Positions 1-8,606 of a DNA stretch of 64,000 bases are shown in pieces. Numbering within the stretch: the first letter of the stretch is position 1; every line of letters starts with the position of its first letter. Source of the DNA: Larkinella rosea (GTDB lineage Bacteria > Bacteroidota > Bacteroidia > Cytophagales > Spirosomataceae); contig NZ_RQJO01000007.1 of assembly GCF_003858635.1 (NCBI RefSeq), positions 1,241,941-1,305,940 of the forward strand, written 5' to 3'. A model generated the notes under the pieces. The model saw only the letters and a program-made list of their open reading frames with translations. It searched no databases and was not told the DNA's origin. The position numbers and the translations under genes are program-made.

Positions 1-461
1 TAAAAGGTAAAACCGGTTTGCAGGGGATTGTTGATGTTGTTGATACCCGCGTTCCGGTTCTGGGTCTGAAACGACATGTAGTAGCCGCCAGCGTCGTTGT
101 AATCGGATGGATTGAGCTGTATATCAGCCCCAAAAGTTGCCACAATCATCCGCTGGTTCTGGGAAGTAGCGCAGGCTTCATTCGTAAAAACCACCTTTTG
201 GCGCAGGTCGGTTTCCCGCACCGAGAAAACCATCATCCGAAGATTGTCCCGCCGACGAAAAATTCCGATGTCTCCACCCGACGTTTGGGCCGCCCGGTTG
301 TTGTCTTCGAGGTAATTGGTAACGATGATTCGAAAATGGCCCGGCGTATCGCCAATCGCCCTCATCTCGATCTGTCCGCCCACCTGATGTGTAGCCAGCA
401 CAGGTAAGGCCATGCCCAGCAAAAAAAGCCAGAGCAAAGCTCGGTGAACAAACGGAAGCAT
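1..461 (-). CDS. N-terminal part of a secreted, gliding/T9SS-associated-like protein (cut by window edge)
   Basis: An open frame starts with ATG at 461 and runs without a stop off the left edge (about 153 residues visible). It begins with a hydrophobic signal peptide (MLPFVHRALLWLFLLGMALP) followed by LATHQVGGQIEMRAIG. The start ATHxVGGxxE directly after a signal peptide is typical of large Cytophagales surface proteins annotated as gliding-motility-associated C-terminal-domain proteins. The diagnostic C-terminal sorting domain would lie outside the window, so the family call rests on the N-terminus alone. The downstream part continues with RRRDNLRMMVFSV and many Asn-rich stretches (NRNAGINNINNP). 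An exported protein is well supported; the exact family is an inference. Confidence 0.6.
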   Translation of the reverse strand, partial: MLPFVHRALLWLFLLGMALPVLATHQVGGQIEMRAIGDTPGHFRIIVTNYLEDNNRAAQTSGGDIGIFRRRDNLRMMVFSVRETDLRQKVVFTNEACATSQNQRMIVATFGADIQLNPSDYNDAGGYYMSFQTQNRNAGINNINNPLQTGFTF

Positions 462-876
462 GGGTCAGACAGTAGAGTTTGGCAATACGTAAGTGATTAT
501 AAACACAAACAAGTCAAGGTATTAAAGTTACTCTTTTTTCAAATATTACAACTTAAAATATACCCTATACCATTAACGAATGAGCGTTACCGCTCCCCGA
601 CGCTCATCCACTTGGCGGGTACTGGTAGCTATTCTTACCATAAAGATGTATGTACCAATTGTGTAAATCACGACCAGATAGCCGCCATTCCGACAGATGG
701 AGTTGGAATGAGGAGGTTGGCATCGGGCAAGTTTCGGTTCTTGCCTGTAAATACGCGGAAAAGATTTCGTGCGTTGCAATCAGGTTACCAAATTGGCTTT
801 TTTAGTCAAACTATCCATTCAAAGCCTGATTGATCCATAGCGATCCGAATCGCTCATGAGGCTGTTTCGGAAACTC
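462..876. other. Intergenic region, no convincing gene
   Basis: This 415-bp gap lies between the start of the minus-strand secreted protein and the stop of the minus-strand deacetylase gene. It must hold the promoter of the former. Short open frames exist on both strands (444-833 plus, 573-779 minus), but neither shows a recognisable motif, and they overlap each other. The part near 480-570 is AT-rich, as expected of promoter DNA. No exact TAnnTTTG box was found on the minus strand. Confidence 0.5.
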
Positions 877-1740
877 CTACTTCCGCAAATCCCGATACCC
901 AATCAACCGGATACCTTTGGATTTAATCAATTCTTTCACCTTTGGGCTGGTCCATGCATCGGTGACGCCCTGCCGGTCGATCGCAACATGCTCGTAGCCA
1001 ATGTGATGAATGGCCCGGAGCTCCGGCGTATCCAAGCCCGGGTGGTCGACAAACAGATAGGTTTTACCGGGTTCCAGGCTTTCGAGCATTTTGGAAAAAC
1101 TTTCGATTTTCTCCGCTGAAGTCACATGCGGACCGATGTAACCCGCGCCTGTTACACCCAGATCCTGCATGTTCCGGTCCAGAATCAGGAGATTATACTC
1201 TTTTGCGAGCTTCTGAATCAAGGCTTTCACTTCATCCCCCATGCTGGTACAGCCCATGTGCCCCGAGACATGGCTGATGCGGGGAATCTTTTTCATTCCC
1301 ATTTCAATCTGCGCCCGAAACTCCCGCTCAACATCTTCAATTTTCCAGTCATTTTCGACCAGTGCCCGCTTGGGGTAATTTTTATTCGGATAAATCATGG
1401 GGTAAAAAAAGCCGTCGGCATCGCGCAGACTTGGGCTGGCCGTAAGGGGCCGCCATTTCATATTGTCCCACTCACTGGTCAACGCCAGGTGGATACCGAC
1501 GTCAATATCCGGAATTTGTTTGAGCATTTCGACCGCTTCGGGAAACCAGGGCGAGGGCACGATTACTTCGATCGACGACTCGATTCCTTCTTTATAACAC
1601 TTCACCAGCGCTTCATTGCCCGAATGTGAATAGCCCATGTCATCTCCCCGGACGATCAATCGTGGCGGTTTGGGCTGGGCAAAAACCGTATAGTAACCAA
1701 CCAGCGTAAAACCAACTACCTGTAGAAATAGCTTTTTCAT
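877..1740 (-). CDS. YdjC/ChbG-HpnK-type carbohydrate deacetylase, exported
   Basis: A 287-residue protein with a signal peptide (MKKLFLQVVGFTLVGYYTVFAQ). I chose the start at 1740 because an upstream in-frame ATG at 1782 would put 14 polar residues before the hydrophobic signal. The YdjC-like metal-dependent deacetylase family is supported by RGDDMGYSH (D33, D34), by GIHLALTSEW (H84) and by ISHVSGHMG, which together carry the Asp and His metal ligands of the family. Members remove N-acetyl groups from chitooligosaccharides or other small glycans; the substrate here is unknown. The likely location is the periplasm. It stands alone on the minus strand, with an AT-rich promoter region beyond 1740. 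Confidence 0.8.
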   Translation of the reverse strand: MKKLFLQVVGFTLVGYYTVFAQPKPPRLIVRGDDMGYSHSGNEALVKCYKEGIESSIEVIVPSPWFPEAVEMLKQIPDIDVGIHLALTSEWDNMKWRPLTASPSLRDADGFFYPMIYPNKNYPKRALVENDWKIEDVEREFRAQIEMGMKKIPRISHVSGHMGCTSMGDEVKALIQKLAKEYNLLILDRNMQDLGVTGAGYIGPHVTSAEKIESFSKMLESLEPGKTYLFVDHPGLDTPELRAIHHIGYEHVAIDRQGVTDAWTSPKVKELIKSKGIRLIGYRDLRK

Positions 1741-2065
1741 AATGGCTAACGGGAATTCTATGGAACACGGACTTTTTTTCAACTCCTACTTCGCAGAACA
1801 TGCTGCGGTCGAATTCTGTAAAGCTTGATGTACCGCCCTTTTACTTGTTTTCACACTTGCTCTCGTACTACAGGCTCCATCCTTACCCGGCTATTACTTA
1901 TACCTCAGGAGTGAAATTTACAGGTTGAATAATTTACTTTTCAGCTATTCTTATCTCAAAACTTAATCTTAAAATATTTATATAAACTCTTTAAGTCAAA
2001 ACAAAAAAAATTACCAAAAGGAATATTATATTGATTTATTAACACATATCAAAATTCATACAACC
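1741..2065. other. AT-rich intergenic region ending at a gene break point
   Basis: This 325-bp gap separates the deacetylase start from the first visible codon of a truncated dipeptidase. The right half (about 1910-2065) is strongly AT-rich. No frame in it encodes the missing dipeptidase N-terminus. The sharp shift from AT-rich non-coding DNA to dipeptidase coding sequence near 2066 marks a probable deletion or rearrangement junction. Confidence 0.5.
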
Positions 2066-2983
2066 TTGGAAAATACCCGTTCAGAAGCCGAATTGGTCAC
2101 CACACCATCCGATGCATTGCGGATCGGAAAAACCGGGAAACGAGGTATTTTTATTGGTGTCGAAAACGGTTATCCCATGGGCCACGACCTGACGATGCTG
2201 AAAAAATTCTACGATCTCGGTGCCCGTTACATGACCCTTTGCCATTCCAGCAACAACGATATTTGCGATTCTTCGACCGATCCCAAAGGAGCTGAATACC
2301 AGGGTTTGAGCCCGTTGGGCGAACAGGTGGTGGCCGAAATGAACCGGCTGGGCATGATGATCGATGTTTCGCACGTTTCCGATTCGACGTTTTACGACGT
2401 TATCCGGTTGTCGAAAGTGCCCATCATCGCGTCTCATTCGGGTGCCAAAGCCATCTGTGATCACCCGCGGAATCTGACCGACGACATGCTGAAAGCGCTG
2501 GCAAAAAACGGTGGTGTCGTTCAACTGAATCTGCTGAGCGATTACGTCAAAACCATTCCGCCCAGCCCCGAACGCGAAGCCGCCCAGAAAACCATGCTCG
2601 AAAAATGGGGAGTTAAAGACCGCCGGTCGATGATGGGTGCCCTGAGCAAATTGTCGGAAGACGATCAGAAGAAACTTCGGACAGATTTCATGGAGCTGAA
2701 CAAAAAATACCCGGTTCAACTGGCGACGGTGAAAGACGCCGTTGACCACATCGACCACATTGTCAAGCTGATCGGCATCGATCACGTGGGCATGGGTGCG
2801 GACTTCGACGGCGGTGGGGCGCTGGCCGATTGTTTCGACGTCAGTCAGTACGAAAATTTTACCGTTGAATTCGTCCGTCGCGGTTATTCTAAAAAAGACA
2901 TCGAGAAAATCTGGAGTGGCAATTTTTTCCGGGTCATGAAAGCCGTTGAGAAAAGTACGTCCACCGAAATGATCGGGAAATAA
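2066..2983 (+). pseudogene. N-terminally truncated M19 (membrane/renal) dipeptidase
   Basis: The 305-residue frame starts at a TTG and matches the M19 dipeptidase family from its middle onward. Visible ligand motifs are IFIGVENGY (bridging Glu, about residue 33), MIDVSHVSD and PIIASHSG (two His), plus VGMGADFDG near the end. The family normally has about 390-410 residues and starts with a signal peptide and an HxD (HNDLP-like) motif carrying two zinc ligands; both are missing. Without them the binuclear zinc site cannot form in the usual way, so the product is probably inactive or not made. The rest of the frame is undamaged, so the loss may be recent. A genuine shorter gene using the TTG start is possible but less likely. 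Confidence 0.75.
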
Positions 2984-3029
2984 GGGCACCGGTTTTTCCA
3001 ACAACAGCAGCGCGCATTAACCTGAAAAT

Positions 3030-3057
3030 GCTCCACCGTTTTGTGGGGCTTTTTTTT
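3030..3057 (+). terminator. Rho-independent terminator after the dipeptidase remnant
   Basis: A GCTCCAC / GTGGGGC stem (one G-T pair) with a CGTTTT loop is followed by a run of eight T. It lies 46 bp after the dipeptidase stop and before the DUF4412 gene. Confidence 0.8.
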
Positions 3058-3123
3058 AGGAGTAAAGTCGTACAAAAGTCCACAAAATTGGTTAAGCTTG
3101 TTCCCGTTGAACCATGCGCTTCC

Positions 3124-3825
3124 ATGAAAAAAATTCTGATTATAGCCCACCTGATTCTGTTGAACGTCTATGCCAACGCACAGCAGGGAACCGTTGAATA
3201 CAAGATGACAATGGCCCGGGGTGGCCAATCCCAATCCACCACCAGCACCATGTATTTTTCCAACGGAAATGTTCGAACCGACGTCAGCATTCCGATGCCG
3301 GGAACGACAACCCCCATGAAACAGAGCATCCTGTTTTTGGCGGCCAGCCCCAACACGATCTATACGCTGAATGACGCCAGCAAAACGTATTCGGAGACCA
3401 AAACCGACAAAACTCCTCCACAGTCCGGAGCAACGATTGTCAAAGTGCTGGGTAAAGAAAAGATTCAGAACCTGAACTGCACACACGCAATGATTACGCT
3501 CGATAAAGGCTCGATGGAAGTCTGGACCTCAAAGGACATTCCCGGCTACGACAAATTACTTTCCTACTGGAACTCCAACAATAGTCTGGGGGGCGCAAAA
3601 ATGCTGGATGAACTCAAAAAGAACGGAGCGGACGGCTTTTTTGTCCGCATGAAAAACAGTGGAATAACCACCGAACTCGTTCGCTATGACCTCAAGGCCG
3701 TGGATGCGTCCCTGTTCGAAATTCCGAAAGAATACAAAAAGCGGGATCATTCGGGTTTCGGGAATATGAGCCCGGCCGACCGCAAAAAAATGATTGACGC
3801 CTACAAAAAACAACAAAAACCATGA
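3124..3825 (+). CDS. DUF4412-like exported protein
   Basis: A 233-residue protein with a clear signal peptide (MKKILIIAHLILLNVYANAQ). The start at 3124 fits that signal; an upstream frame extension to 3028 crosses the terminator and is rejected. The mature part begins QQGTVEYKMTMARGG and continues with NGNVRTDVS, VLGKEKIQNLNCTHAMITLD and VWTSKDIPGYDKL. This pattern (early beta strand with a methionine-rich or metal-like binding surface, then a conserved Cys) is that of DUF4412 proteins, periplasmic proteins of unknown function. The stop overlaps the start of the following Nif3-like gene by the ATGA arrangement, so the two are translationally coupled. Confidence 0.75.
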   Translation: MKKILIIAHLILLNVYANAQQGTVEYKMTMARGGQSQSTTSTMYFSNGNVRTDVSIPMPGTTTPMKQSILFLAASPNTIYTLNDASKTYSETKTDKTPPQSGATIVKVLGKEKIQNLNCTHAMITLDKGSMEVWTSKDIPGYDKLLSYWNSNNSLGGAKMLDELKKNGADGFFVRMKNSGITTELVRYDLKAVDASLFEIPKEYKKRDHSGFGNMSPADRKKMIDAYKKQQKP

Positions 3826-4730
3826 TATCATCCGAAAAACCGGGACGACGGGAATTTGTCGAAACGCTCACCAAAGCGTCACTGTTACTAAGCGTGCCCG
3901 GAATGAACGCAAGCGGGCGGTTTCGGCAACCGGCCCAACCAGTGACGGTGGGCCAGGTCATGGAGTTGATTCTGAAAACCATTCCCAACGCGCCGTTTCC
4001 CAAAACCGTTGATACACTTAAATCCGGTTCTCCTGATCAGAAAGTAACTGGCATTGTGTCAACCATGTTTGCAACGATGGATGTCATAGAAAAAGCCATT
4101 CAGCTAAAGGCCAATTTCATCATTGTTCACGAGCCCACCTTCTATAACCACCTCGACGAAACTGACTGGCTGGCAAAGGACGCGGTGTTCCAACGGAAAC
4201 ATGATCTGCTCGAGAAAAACGGCATTGCCATCTGGCGGTTTCACGATTACTGGCACTCCCACCGCCCCGACGGCATCCGGATGGGCGTGGTAACGGCCCT
4301 GGGGTGGGAAAAATACATGGATGCAAACAATCCGCGGTTAATTACGCTTCCGGCTCCCCAGTCGCTCAGCCAGATCATTACCCACGCCAAGACCAAATTG
4401 GGCATTGCAACGATGCGGGTGGTGGGCGATCTGAATCAATCCTGCCGGCGGATTTCGCTGATGCCCGGTGCGTCGGGCGGTCGTAGCCACATTCTGGCAA
4501 TGAGCCAGGACAAACCGGATTTACTCCTGTGCGGGGAAATCAGCGAGTGGGAAACCGCCGAATACGTCCGCGACGCCCGGCAGCAGGGTCAGAAACTAGC
4601 GCTCGGCGTTTTGGGACACATCATGAGCGAAGCGCCGGGCATGCAGTGGCTGGTGCCCTGGTTACAACCAAAACTGCCCGACGTTACAATCACGTACATT
4701 GATTCGAAAACCCCCTTTACGTTTATGTAA
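3822..4730 (+). CDS. Nif3-like dinuclear metal centre protein, probably exported
   Basis: A 302-residue protein of the Nif3/YbgI (GTP cyclohydrolase 1 type 2-like) fold. Supporting segments are NFIIVHEPTFYNH (metal-binding His), IWRFHDYWHSH and the closing VLGHIMSEAPGMQWL, which carries the second His/Glu ligand pair of the family. The N-terminus (MISSEKPGRREFVETLTKAS) resembles a twin-arginine leader, unusual for Nif3 proteins, which are normally cytoplasmic. Its start overlaps the end of the DUF4412 gene by four bases, so they form an operon. The reaction is unknown; metal-dependent hydrolase is the usual guess. Confidence 0.75.
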   Translation: MISSEKPGRREFVETLTKASLLLSVPGMNASGRFRQPAQPVTVGQVMELILKTIPNAPFPKTVDTLKSGSPDQKVTGIVSTMFATMDVIEKAIQLKANFIIVHEPTFYNHLDETDWLAKDAVFQRKHDLLEKNGIAIWRFHDYWHSHRPDGIRMGVVTALGWEKYMDANNPRLITLPAPQSLSQIITHAKTKLGIATMRVVGDLNQSCRRISLMPGASGGRSHILAMSQDKPDLLLCGEISEWETAEYVRDARQQGQKLALGVLGHIMSEAPGMQWLVPWLQPKLPDVTITYIDSKTPFTFM

Positions 4731-4742
4731 AGCGGTTTTAAT

Positions 4743-4925
4743 TCAAATAAAACTGTCGTCGAAGTCGGCAACAACGGTAAGGTCATTAACGTCGAACCAT
4801 TCTTCCGAATCGTCCTCAAGCCGACAGAGCGCGAGGTTGTCCTCTTCATCCATACTCGAAACCGTCATAGGATGACCGTTATTGACCATTGGGTCGGTGT
4901 GTTTTACTGAATCGCCGTAGTGCAT
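4743..4925 (-). CDS. Small YodC-like (DUF2158-type) protein
   Basis: A 60-residue acidic protein. It contains GDSVKHTDPMVNNGHPMTVS followed by a short strand region and WFDVNDLTVV, the layout of YodC/DUF2158 proteins (GDxVxLKSGGPxMTV ... W....f....L). Function is unknown. It is convergent with the Nif3-like gene, 12 bp away. The length and pattern suggest a real gene, not a chance frame. Confidence 0.6.
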   Translation of the reverse strand: MHYGDSVKHTDPMVNNGHPMTVSSMDEEDNLALCRLEDDSEEWFDVNDLTVVADFDDSFI

Positions 4926-5485
4926 AAGCTCAGTAATTTATGTACGATTTAGCTTACAATGAATCCTTACTGCTTCCATTGCCTTTTCGCCCTTTGATTC
5001 AGGACCAGCTGAATTGACAGCAATTTGCATGCAGTAATAGGGTAGGGAAATATACTGTAAAAACGCAGGAAATGGACAACTCATTTAATGCTTTTCCATA
5101 AAATGCGACGGTTGATCCTTCAATAACGCTACGCTAAAACGGCTCATCAAATTCTCCCCTTCGTCAACTTGCTTGTTATCAAACGTTTTTTCTATTTTAC
5201 ATCCAAATAGTACAAGAATTTGAGTATTCTTGCTCGTTTCGCGCCATCTCTCTGTTTCATGAACATACCCCAGAGCGGTTTTACGTTCGGCAGATTACTG
5301 ATTCAAGTCTCAACGTCTTCGTAATCGTAACTAAACCGTAACATTCTGTAAACGCCAGTCAACATCCTGTTCCCGTACTTTGCGCGTCCCGAATCAAGCC
5401 TGACCTCCGAAACAGTTACTTTTTGGTCGTTCTGCGTCTAAATTTCTATTACAGTACCTAATCAATCAAACCAAATCCCAATTGC
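4926..5485. promoter_or_regulatory. Intergenic region carrying the susC promoter
   Basis: A 560-bp gap with no convincing coding frame, AT-rich on the left. The most promoter-like sequence is TACTTTG at 5376-5382, one base shorter than the Bacteroidota -7 consensus TAnnTTTG. It would give a leader of about 100 bases before susC. No ECF sigma/FecR genes adjoin this SusC/SusD pair within the window. Confidence 0.35.
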
Positions 5486-8482
5486 ATGATGAATCCAATT
5501 TTACGAAAACCGCTACAACCGGCTGGCTGGGCTTTTCTGGCGATGCTCTGCACGGGCCTGCCCGCCCAGGCCGGAATGCTGCCGGCAAAAAACGGAACTG
5601 CCACCAATTCCACGGTGGCTCAGGTAACCGTCACCGGCCGGATTACGGATGAAAAAAACCAGCCGCTTCCGGGCGCAACTGTGATTGCCAAAGGCACAAC
5701 CGGCGGAACAGCCACCAACTCCTCCGGCGACTATTCGATCACGGTGGCAGGACCGCAAACGGTGTTGATCTTTTCTTACGTTGGTTACGTATCGCAGGAA
5801 GTAACCGTGGGCAGCAAACCGGTGATCAACATTCAACTCGCCCCGGATTTGAAGCAACTAACCGAAGTTGTCGTAACGGGCTACGGTACACTTTCCAAGC
5901 GGGAAGTGACCAGCTCAATTGCTTCTATCAAACCCGAGGAATTTAACCGCGGGGTGGTTGTTTCACCCGCTCAATTGCTACAAGGCAAAGTGGCCGGTTT
6001 GAACATCACCCGTTCCGGCGACCCCAACGGAACCCCTTCGGTAACCTTACGCGGACCTTCGACCTTGCGCGAAGGTTCGGCCCAGCAACCGTTTTACGTC
6101 ATTGATGGCGTGCCCGATGCATCTATCGACCTGATTCCGCCGGATGACATTGTGTCCATCGACGTGTTGCGCGATGCTTCGGCAACCGCCATTTACGGTG
6201 CCCGGGCGGCCAATGGGGTCATTATCGTAACAACCAAACGGGCCAAATCCGGACAGTCCCAACTCACCTACAGCGGTTATACCGCCCTCGAACAGGTTTC
6301 CAACCGCATCGACGTTTTGACGGGCGACGAAATCCGGGCGTATCTGAAAGCCAACGGCAAAACGCTCGCTCCGGCGGATGAAGACAACGTCAACACCGAC
6401 TGGCAGAAGGAAGTCATGCGGAGCCCGGTTTCGCACAGCCACACGATTTCGTTTCAGGGTGGCAGCAACAACACGCTGTACGGCGCCAGCGTCAACTACC
6501 TCGACAATCCCGGGGTGCTGAGAGGTTCGTCGCGCGAGCGGACCATCATTCGGGCAAACGTGCAGCACTCGGCTTTCAACAACCGACTGCGGCTTGATCT
6601 TTCAGTCGGCAATACGTTCAATACCGCCAAAACCATTCCGTCTGGCGTGTATGAAAACATGGTTCGGTACCTGCCGACGGTGAACGTTCGAAATGCCGAT
6701 GGCACCTTCAAGGAAAACTTTGGTCGGGGGAACTCCAACCCGGTTTCGCTGATTGAAAGCATTACCGAAAACCGCAAGACTAAAACATTCATGGCGAACG
6801 GAAAAATTCAGGCCGAAATTCTGCCGAATTTGTTTTACAACGCCAACCTCGCCATCCAGGACGAGCAGATTAATTACAATTACTACGCCAATCGCTACGC
6901 CCAGGGTGCCCTCACCACCGGTGGTATTGCGATTCGGTCGTCGTATGCGAACACTAAGAAAATCATCGAATCGTATTTCAATTACGACAAGCAGTTTGGC
7001 AATCATGACCTAAAGTTGCTGGCCGGCTATTCGTGGCAGCAGGATCGCCAGGGCGACGGTTTTCAGACTTCAACCCGCGGTTTTGTATCGGATGCCCTGT
7101 TATACAACAACTTAGGGCTGAGCAGTCCGCCAGTCGGTTTTGTACCTGATTTTGGTACAACGGTTATTAAAACCCTGCGGCTGATTTCGTATTACGGACG
7201 GATCAATTACCAGTACAACGACAAATACCAGATTCAGGCGTCGGTTCGGCGCGATGGTTCGTCGGCATTCGGGAAAAACAACCAGTGGGGTTTGTTTCCA
7301 ACGGTTTCAGCGGGCTGGCAGATCAGCAAAGAACCGTTCATGGCCAACGTGACGGCCTTTAGCGATTTGAAACTGCGCGTCGGCTATGGCGTTACCGGTA
7401 ATTCTTTGGGCTTCGATCCGTTCGTCTCTATCCTGCGATACGGTTCAACCGGGCGGTTTTATTACAACGGCAGCTACATCAACGGCGTGGGGCCCACCCA
7501 GAACGAAAACCCGGATCTGAAATGGGAAAAAACCGCCATGTTGAACGTCGGGCTCGACTTCGGTATCCTGAAAGGCCGCGTAACCGGTTCGCTCGAATAC
7601 TACGACAAACTGACTTCCGACCTGATCTGGACGTATCCGGTTTCAACCACCCAGTACTTCGTTAGCACGCTGACCGCCAATGCCGGTAAAATGAGCAATA
7701 AAGGCGTTGAGTTGACCCTATCGACCACCCCGATCAAAACCGGTCGGTTTACCTGGCGCAGTAACCTCAACCTGGCGCACAACGTAAACAAAATCACCAC
7801 CCTATCGAATGATAAATTTACGCTCAATTTCATCCGGACGGCATTCGTCGGTGGTCGCGGGCAATCGGGTAACTCATCGCAGATCGTGAAAGAAGGGCTG
7901 CCGATCGGAACGTTTAATTTGTGGCAGTATGCGGGGAAAAACGAAAAAGGCATTTCGCAGTATAAAAAAGCCGACGGGACCCTGACCACCTCACCCACCT
8001 CCGACGATTTTGTGATTGGCGGTAATGCGCAGCCGAAGCTGATTTACGGTTGGAACAACAGTTTCACCGTCGGGAATTTCGATCTGAATGTGTTTGTGCG
8101 GGGCGTCACGGGGAATAAAATCCTGAACGCATCATTGGCTCAACTGAATGGACCGAGCGACGCCAACTCCTACAACCAGGCCCGAATTGTGCTGGATGAA
8201 CCCTTTGCCGACATCAATTCGTACCTGGTGTCGAGCCGCTACCTGGAAAGTGGATCGTATCTCCGGCTGGATAACGCCACACTGGGGTACACCATTAAAA
8301 CCGGGGCTCCGGCCATTCGCAACCTGCGCGTTTACGTGACGGCCAGTAACCTGTTCGTCATCACGAAGTACCGCGGCATCGATCCTGAAATGAACCTGGG
8401 CGGTATTACACCGGGCATCGACAATAACAATTTTTATCCCAAAACCCGCTCGTTTGTGCTGGGAGCTAATATCACATTCTAA
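5486..8482 (+). CDS. SusC/RagA-family TonB-linked outer membrane transporter
   Basis: A 998-residue outer-membrane beta-barrel. After a signal peptide (to about residue 30) comes a carboxypeptidase-regulatory-like domain (VTVTGRITDEKNQPLPGATV, about 48-130). Then come the TonB-box region TEVVVTGYGT and the plug domain with the SusC signatures PFYVIDGVP and DVLRDASATAIYGARAANG. The C-terminus ends in an aromatic residue (VLGANITF), as barrel proteins do. SusC imports oligomers bound by its SusD partner, powered by TonB. The SusD gene follows 124 bp downstream and completes the pair. There is no STN domain, so signalling through an anti-sigma factor is unlikely for this one. The substrate is unknown; nearby sulfatase and esterase genes point to a decorated glycan. 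Confidence 0.95.
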   Translation: MMNPILRKPLQPAGWAFLAMLCTGLPAQAGMLPAKNGTATNSTVAQVTVTGRITDEKNQPLPGATVIAKGTTGGTATNSSGDYSITVAGPQTVLIFSYVGYVSQEVTVGSKPVINIQLAPDLKQLTEVVVTGYGTLSKREVTSSIASIKPEEFNRGVVVSPAQLLQGKVAGLNITRSGDPNGTPSVTLRGPSTLREGSAQQPFYVIDGVPDASIDLIPPDDIVSIDVLRDASATAIYGARAANGVIIVTTKRAKSGQSQLTYSGYTALEQVSNRIDVLTGDEIRAYLKANGKTLAPADEDNVNTDWQKEVMRSPVSHSHTISFQGGSNNTLYGASVNYLDNPGVLRGSSRERTIIRANVQHSAFNNRLRLDLSVGNTFNTAKTIPSGVYENMVRYLPTVNVRNADGTFKENFGRGNSNPVSLIESITENRKTKTFMANGKIQAEILPNLFYNANLAIQDEQINYNYYANRYAQGALTTGGIAIRSSYANTKKIIESYFNYDKQFGNHDLKLLAGYSWQQDRQGDGFQTSTRGFVSDALLYNNLGLSSPPVGFVPDFGTTVIKTLRLISYYGRINYQYNDKYQIQASVRRDGSSAFGKNNQWGLFPTVSAGWQISKEPFMANVTAFSDLKLRVGYGVTGNSLGFDPFVSILRYGSTGRFYYNGSYINGVGPTQNENPDLKWEKTAMLNVGLDFGILKGRVTGSLEYYDKLTSDLIWTYPVSTTQYFVSTLTANAGKMSNKGVELTLSTTPIKTGRFTWRSNLNLAHNVNKITTLSNDKFTLNFIRTAFVGGRGQSGNSSQIVKEGLPIGTFNLWQYAGKNEKGISQYKKADGTLTTSPTSDDFVIGGNAQPKLIYGWNNSFTVGNFDLNVFVRGVTGNKILNASLAQLNGPSDANSYNQARIVLDEPFADINSYLVSSRYLESGSYLRLDNATLGYTIKTGAPAIRNLRVYVTASNLFVITKYRGIDPEMNLGGITPGIDNNNFYPKTRSFVLGANITF

Positions 8483-8483
8483 A

Positions 8484-8560
8484 TCGGTATTCGGTTGACG
8501 GTTTACCGTTTTCGGTTCATGTCGCGGAAATTTCAATCCAGCCACAACTCACCGTAACGA
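8484..8560. repeat. Intergenic CGGTATTCGGTT-type repeat between susC and susD
   Basis: The stretch after the susC stop (CGGTATTCGGTTGACGG ... CCGTTTTCGG) has the same word pattern as the repeat at about 63642-63748 between fecR and the other susC. It can form small stems (ACGGTTTACCGT). It may attenuate or process the susCD transcript. Confidence 0.4.
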
Positions 8561-8606
8561 CGGCCCGGCGAAAACAGGAAACCGTATACCATAATGATAT
8601 AAAAAC

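Noticed and set aside
444-833. 129-codon plus-strand frame
   Set aside because: Overlaps the start of the cut secreted protein and an opposing frame; no recognisable features.
2081-3004. Long minus-strand frame (307 codons) opposite the dipeptidase
   Set aside because: Antisense shadow of the M19 frame; His/Phe-rich and without motif, signal peptide or promoter.
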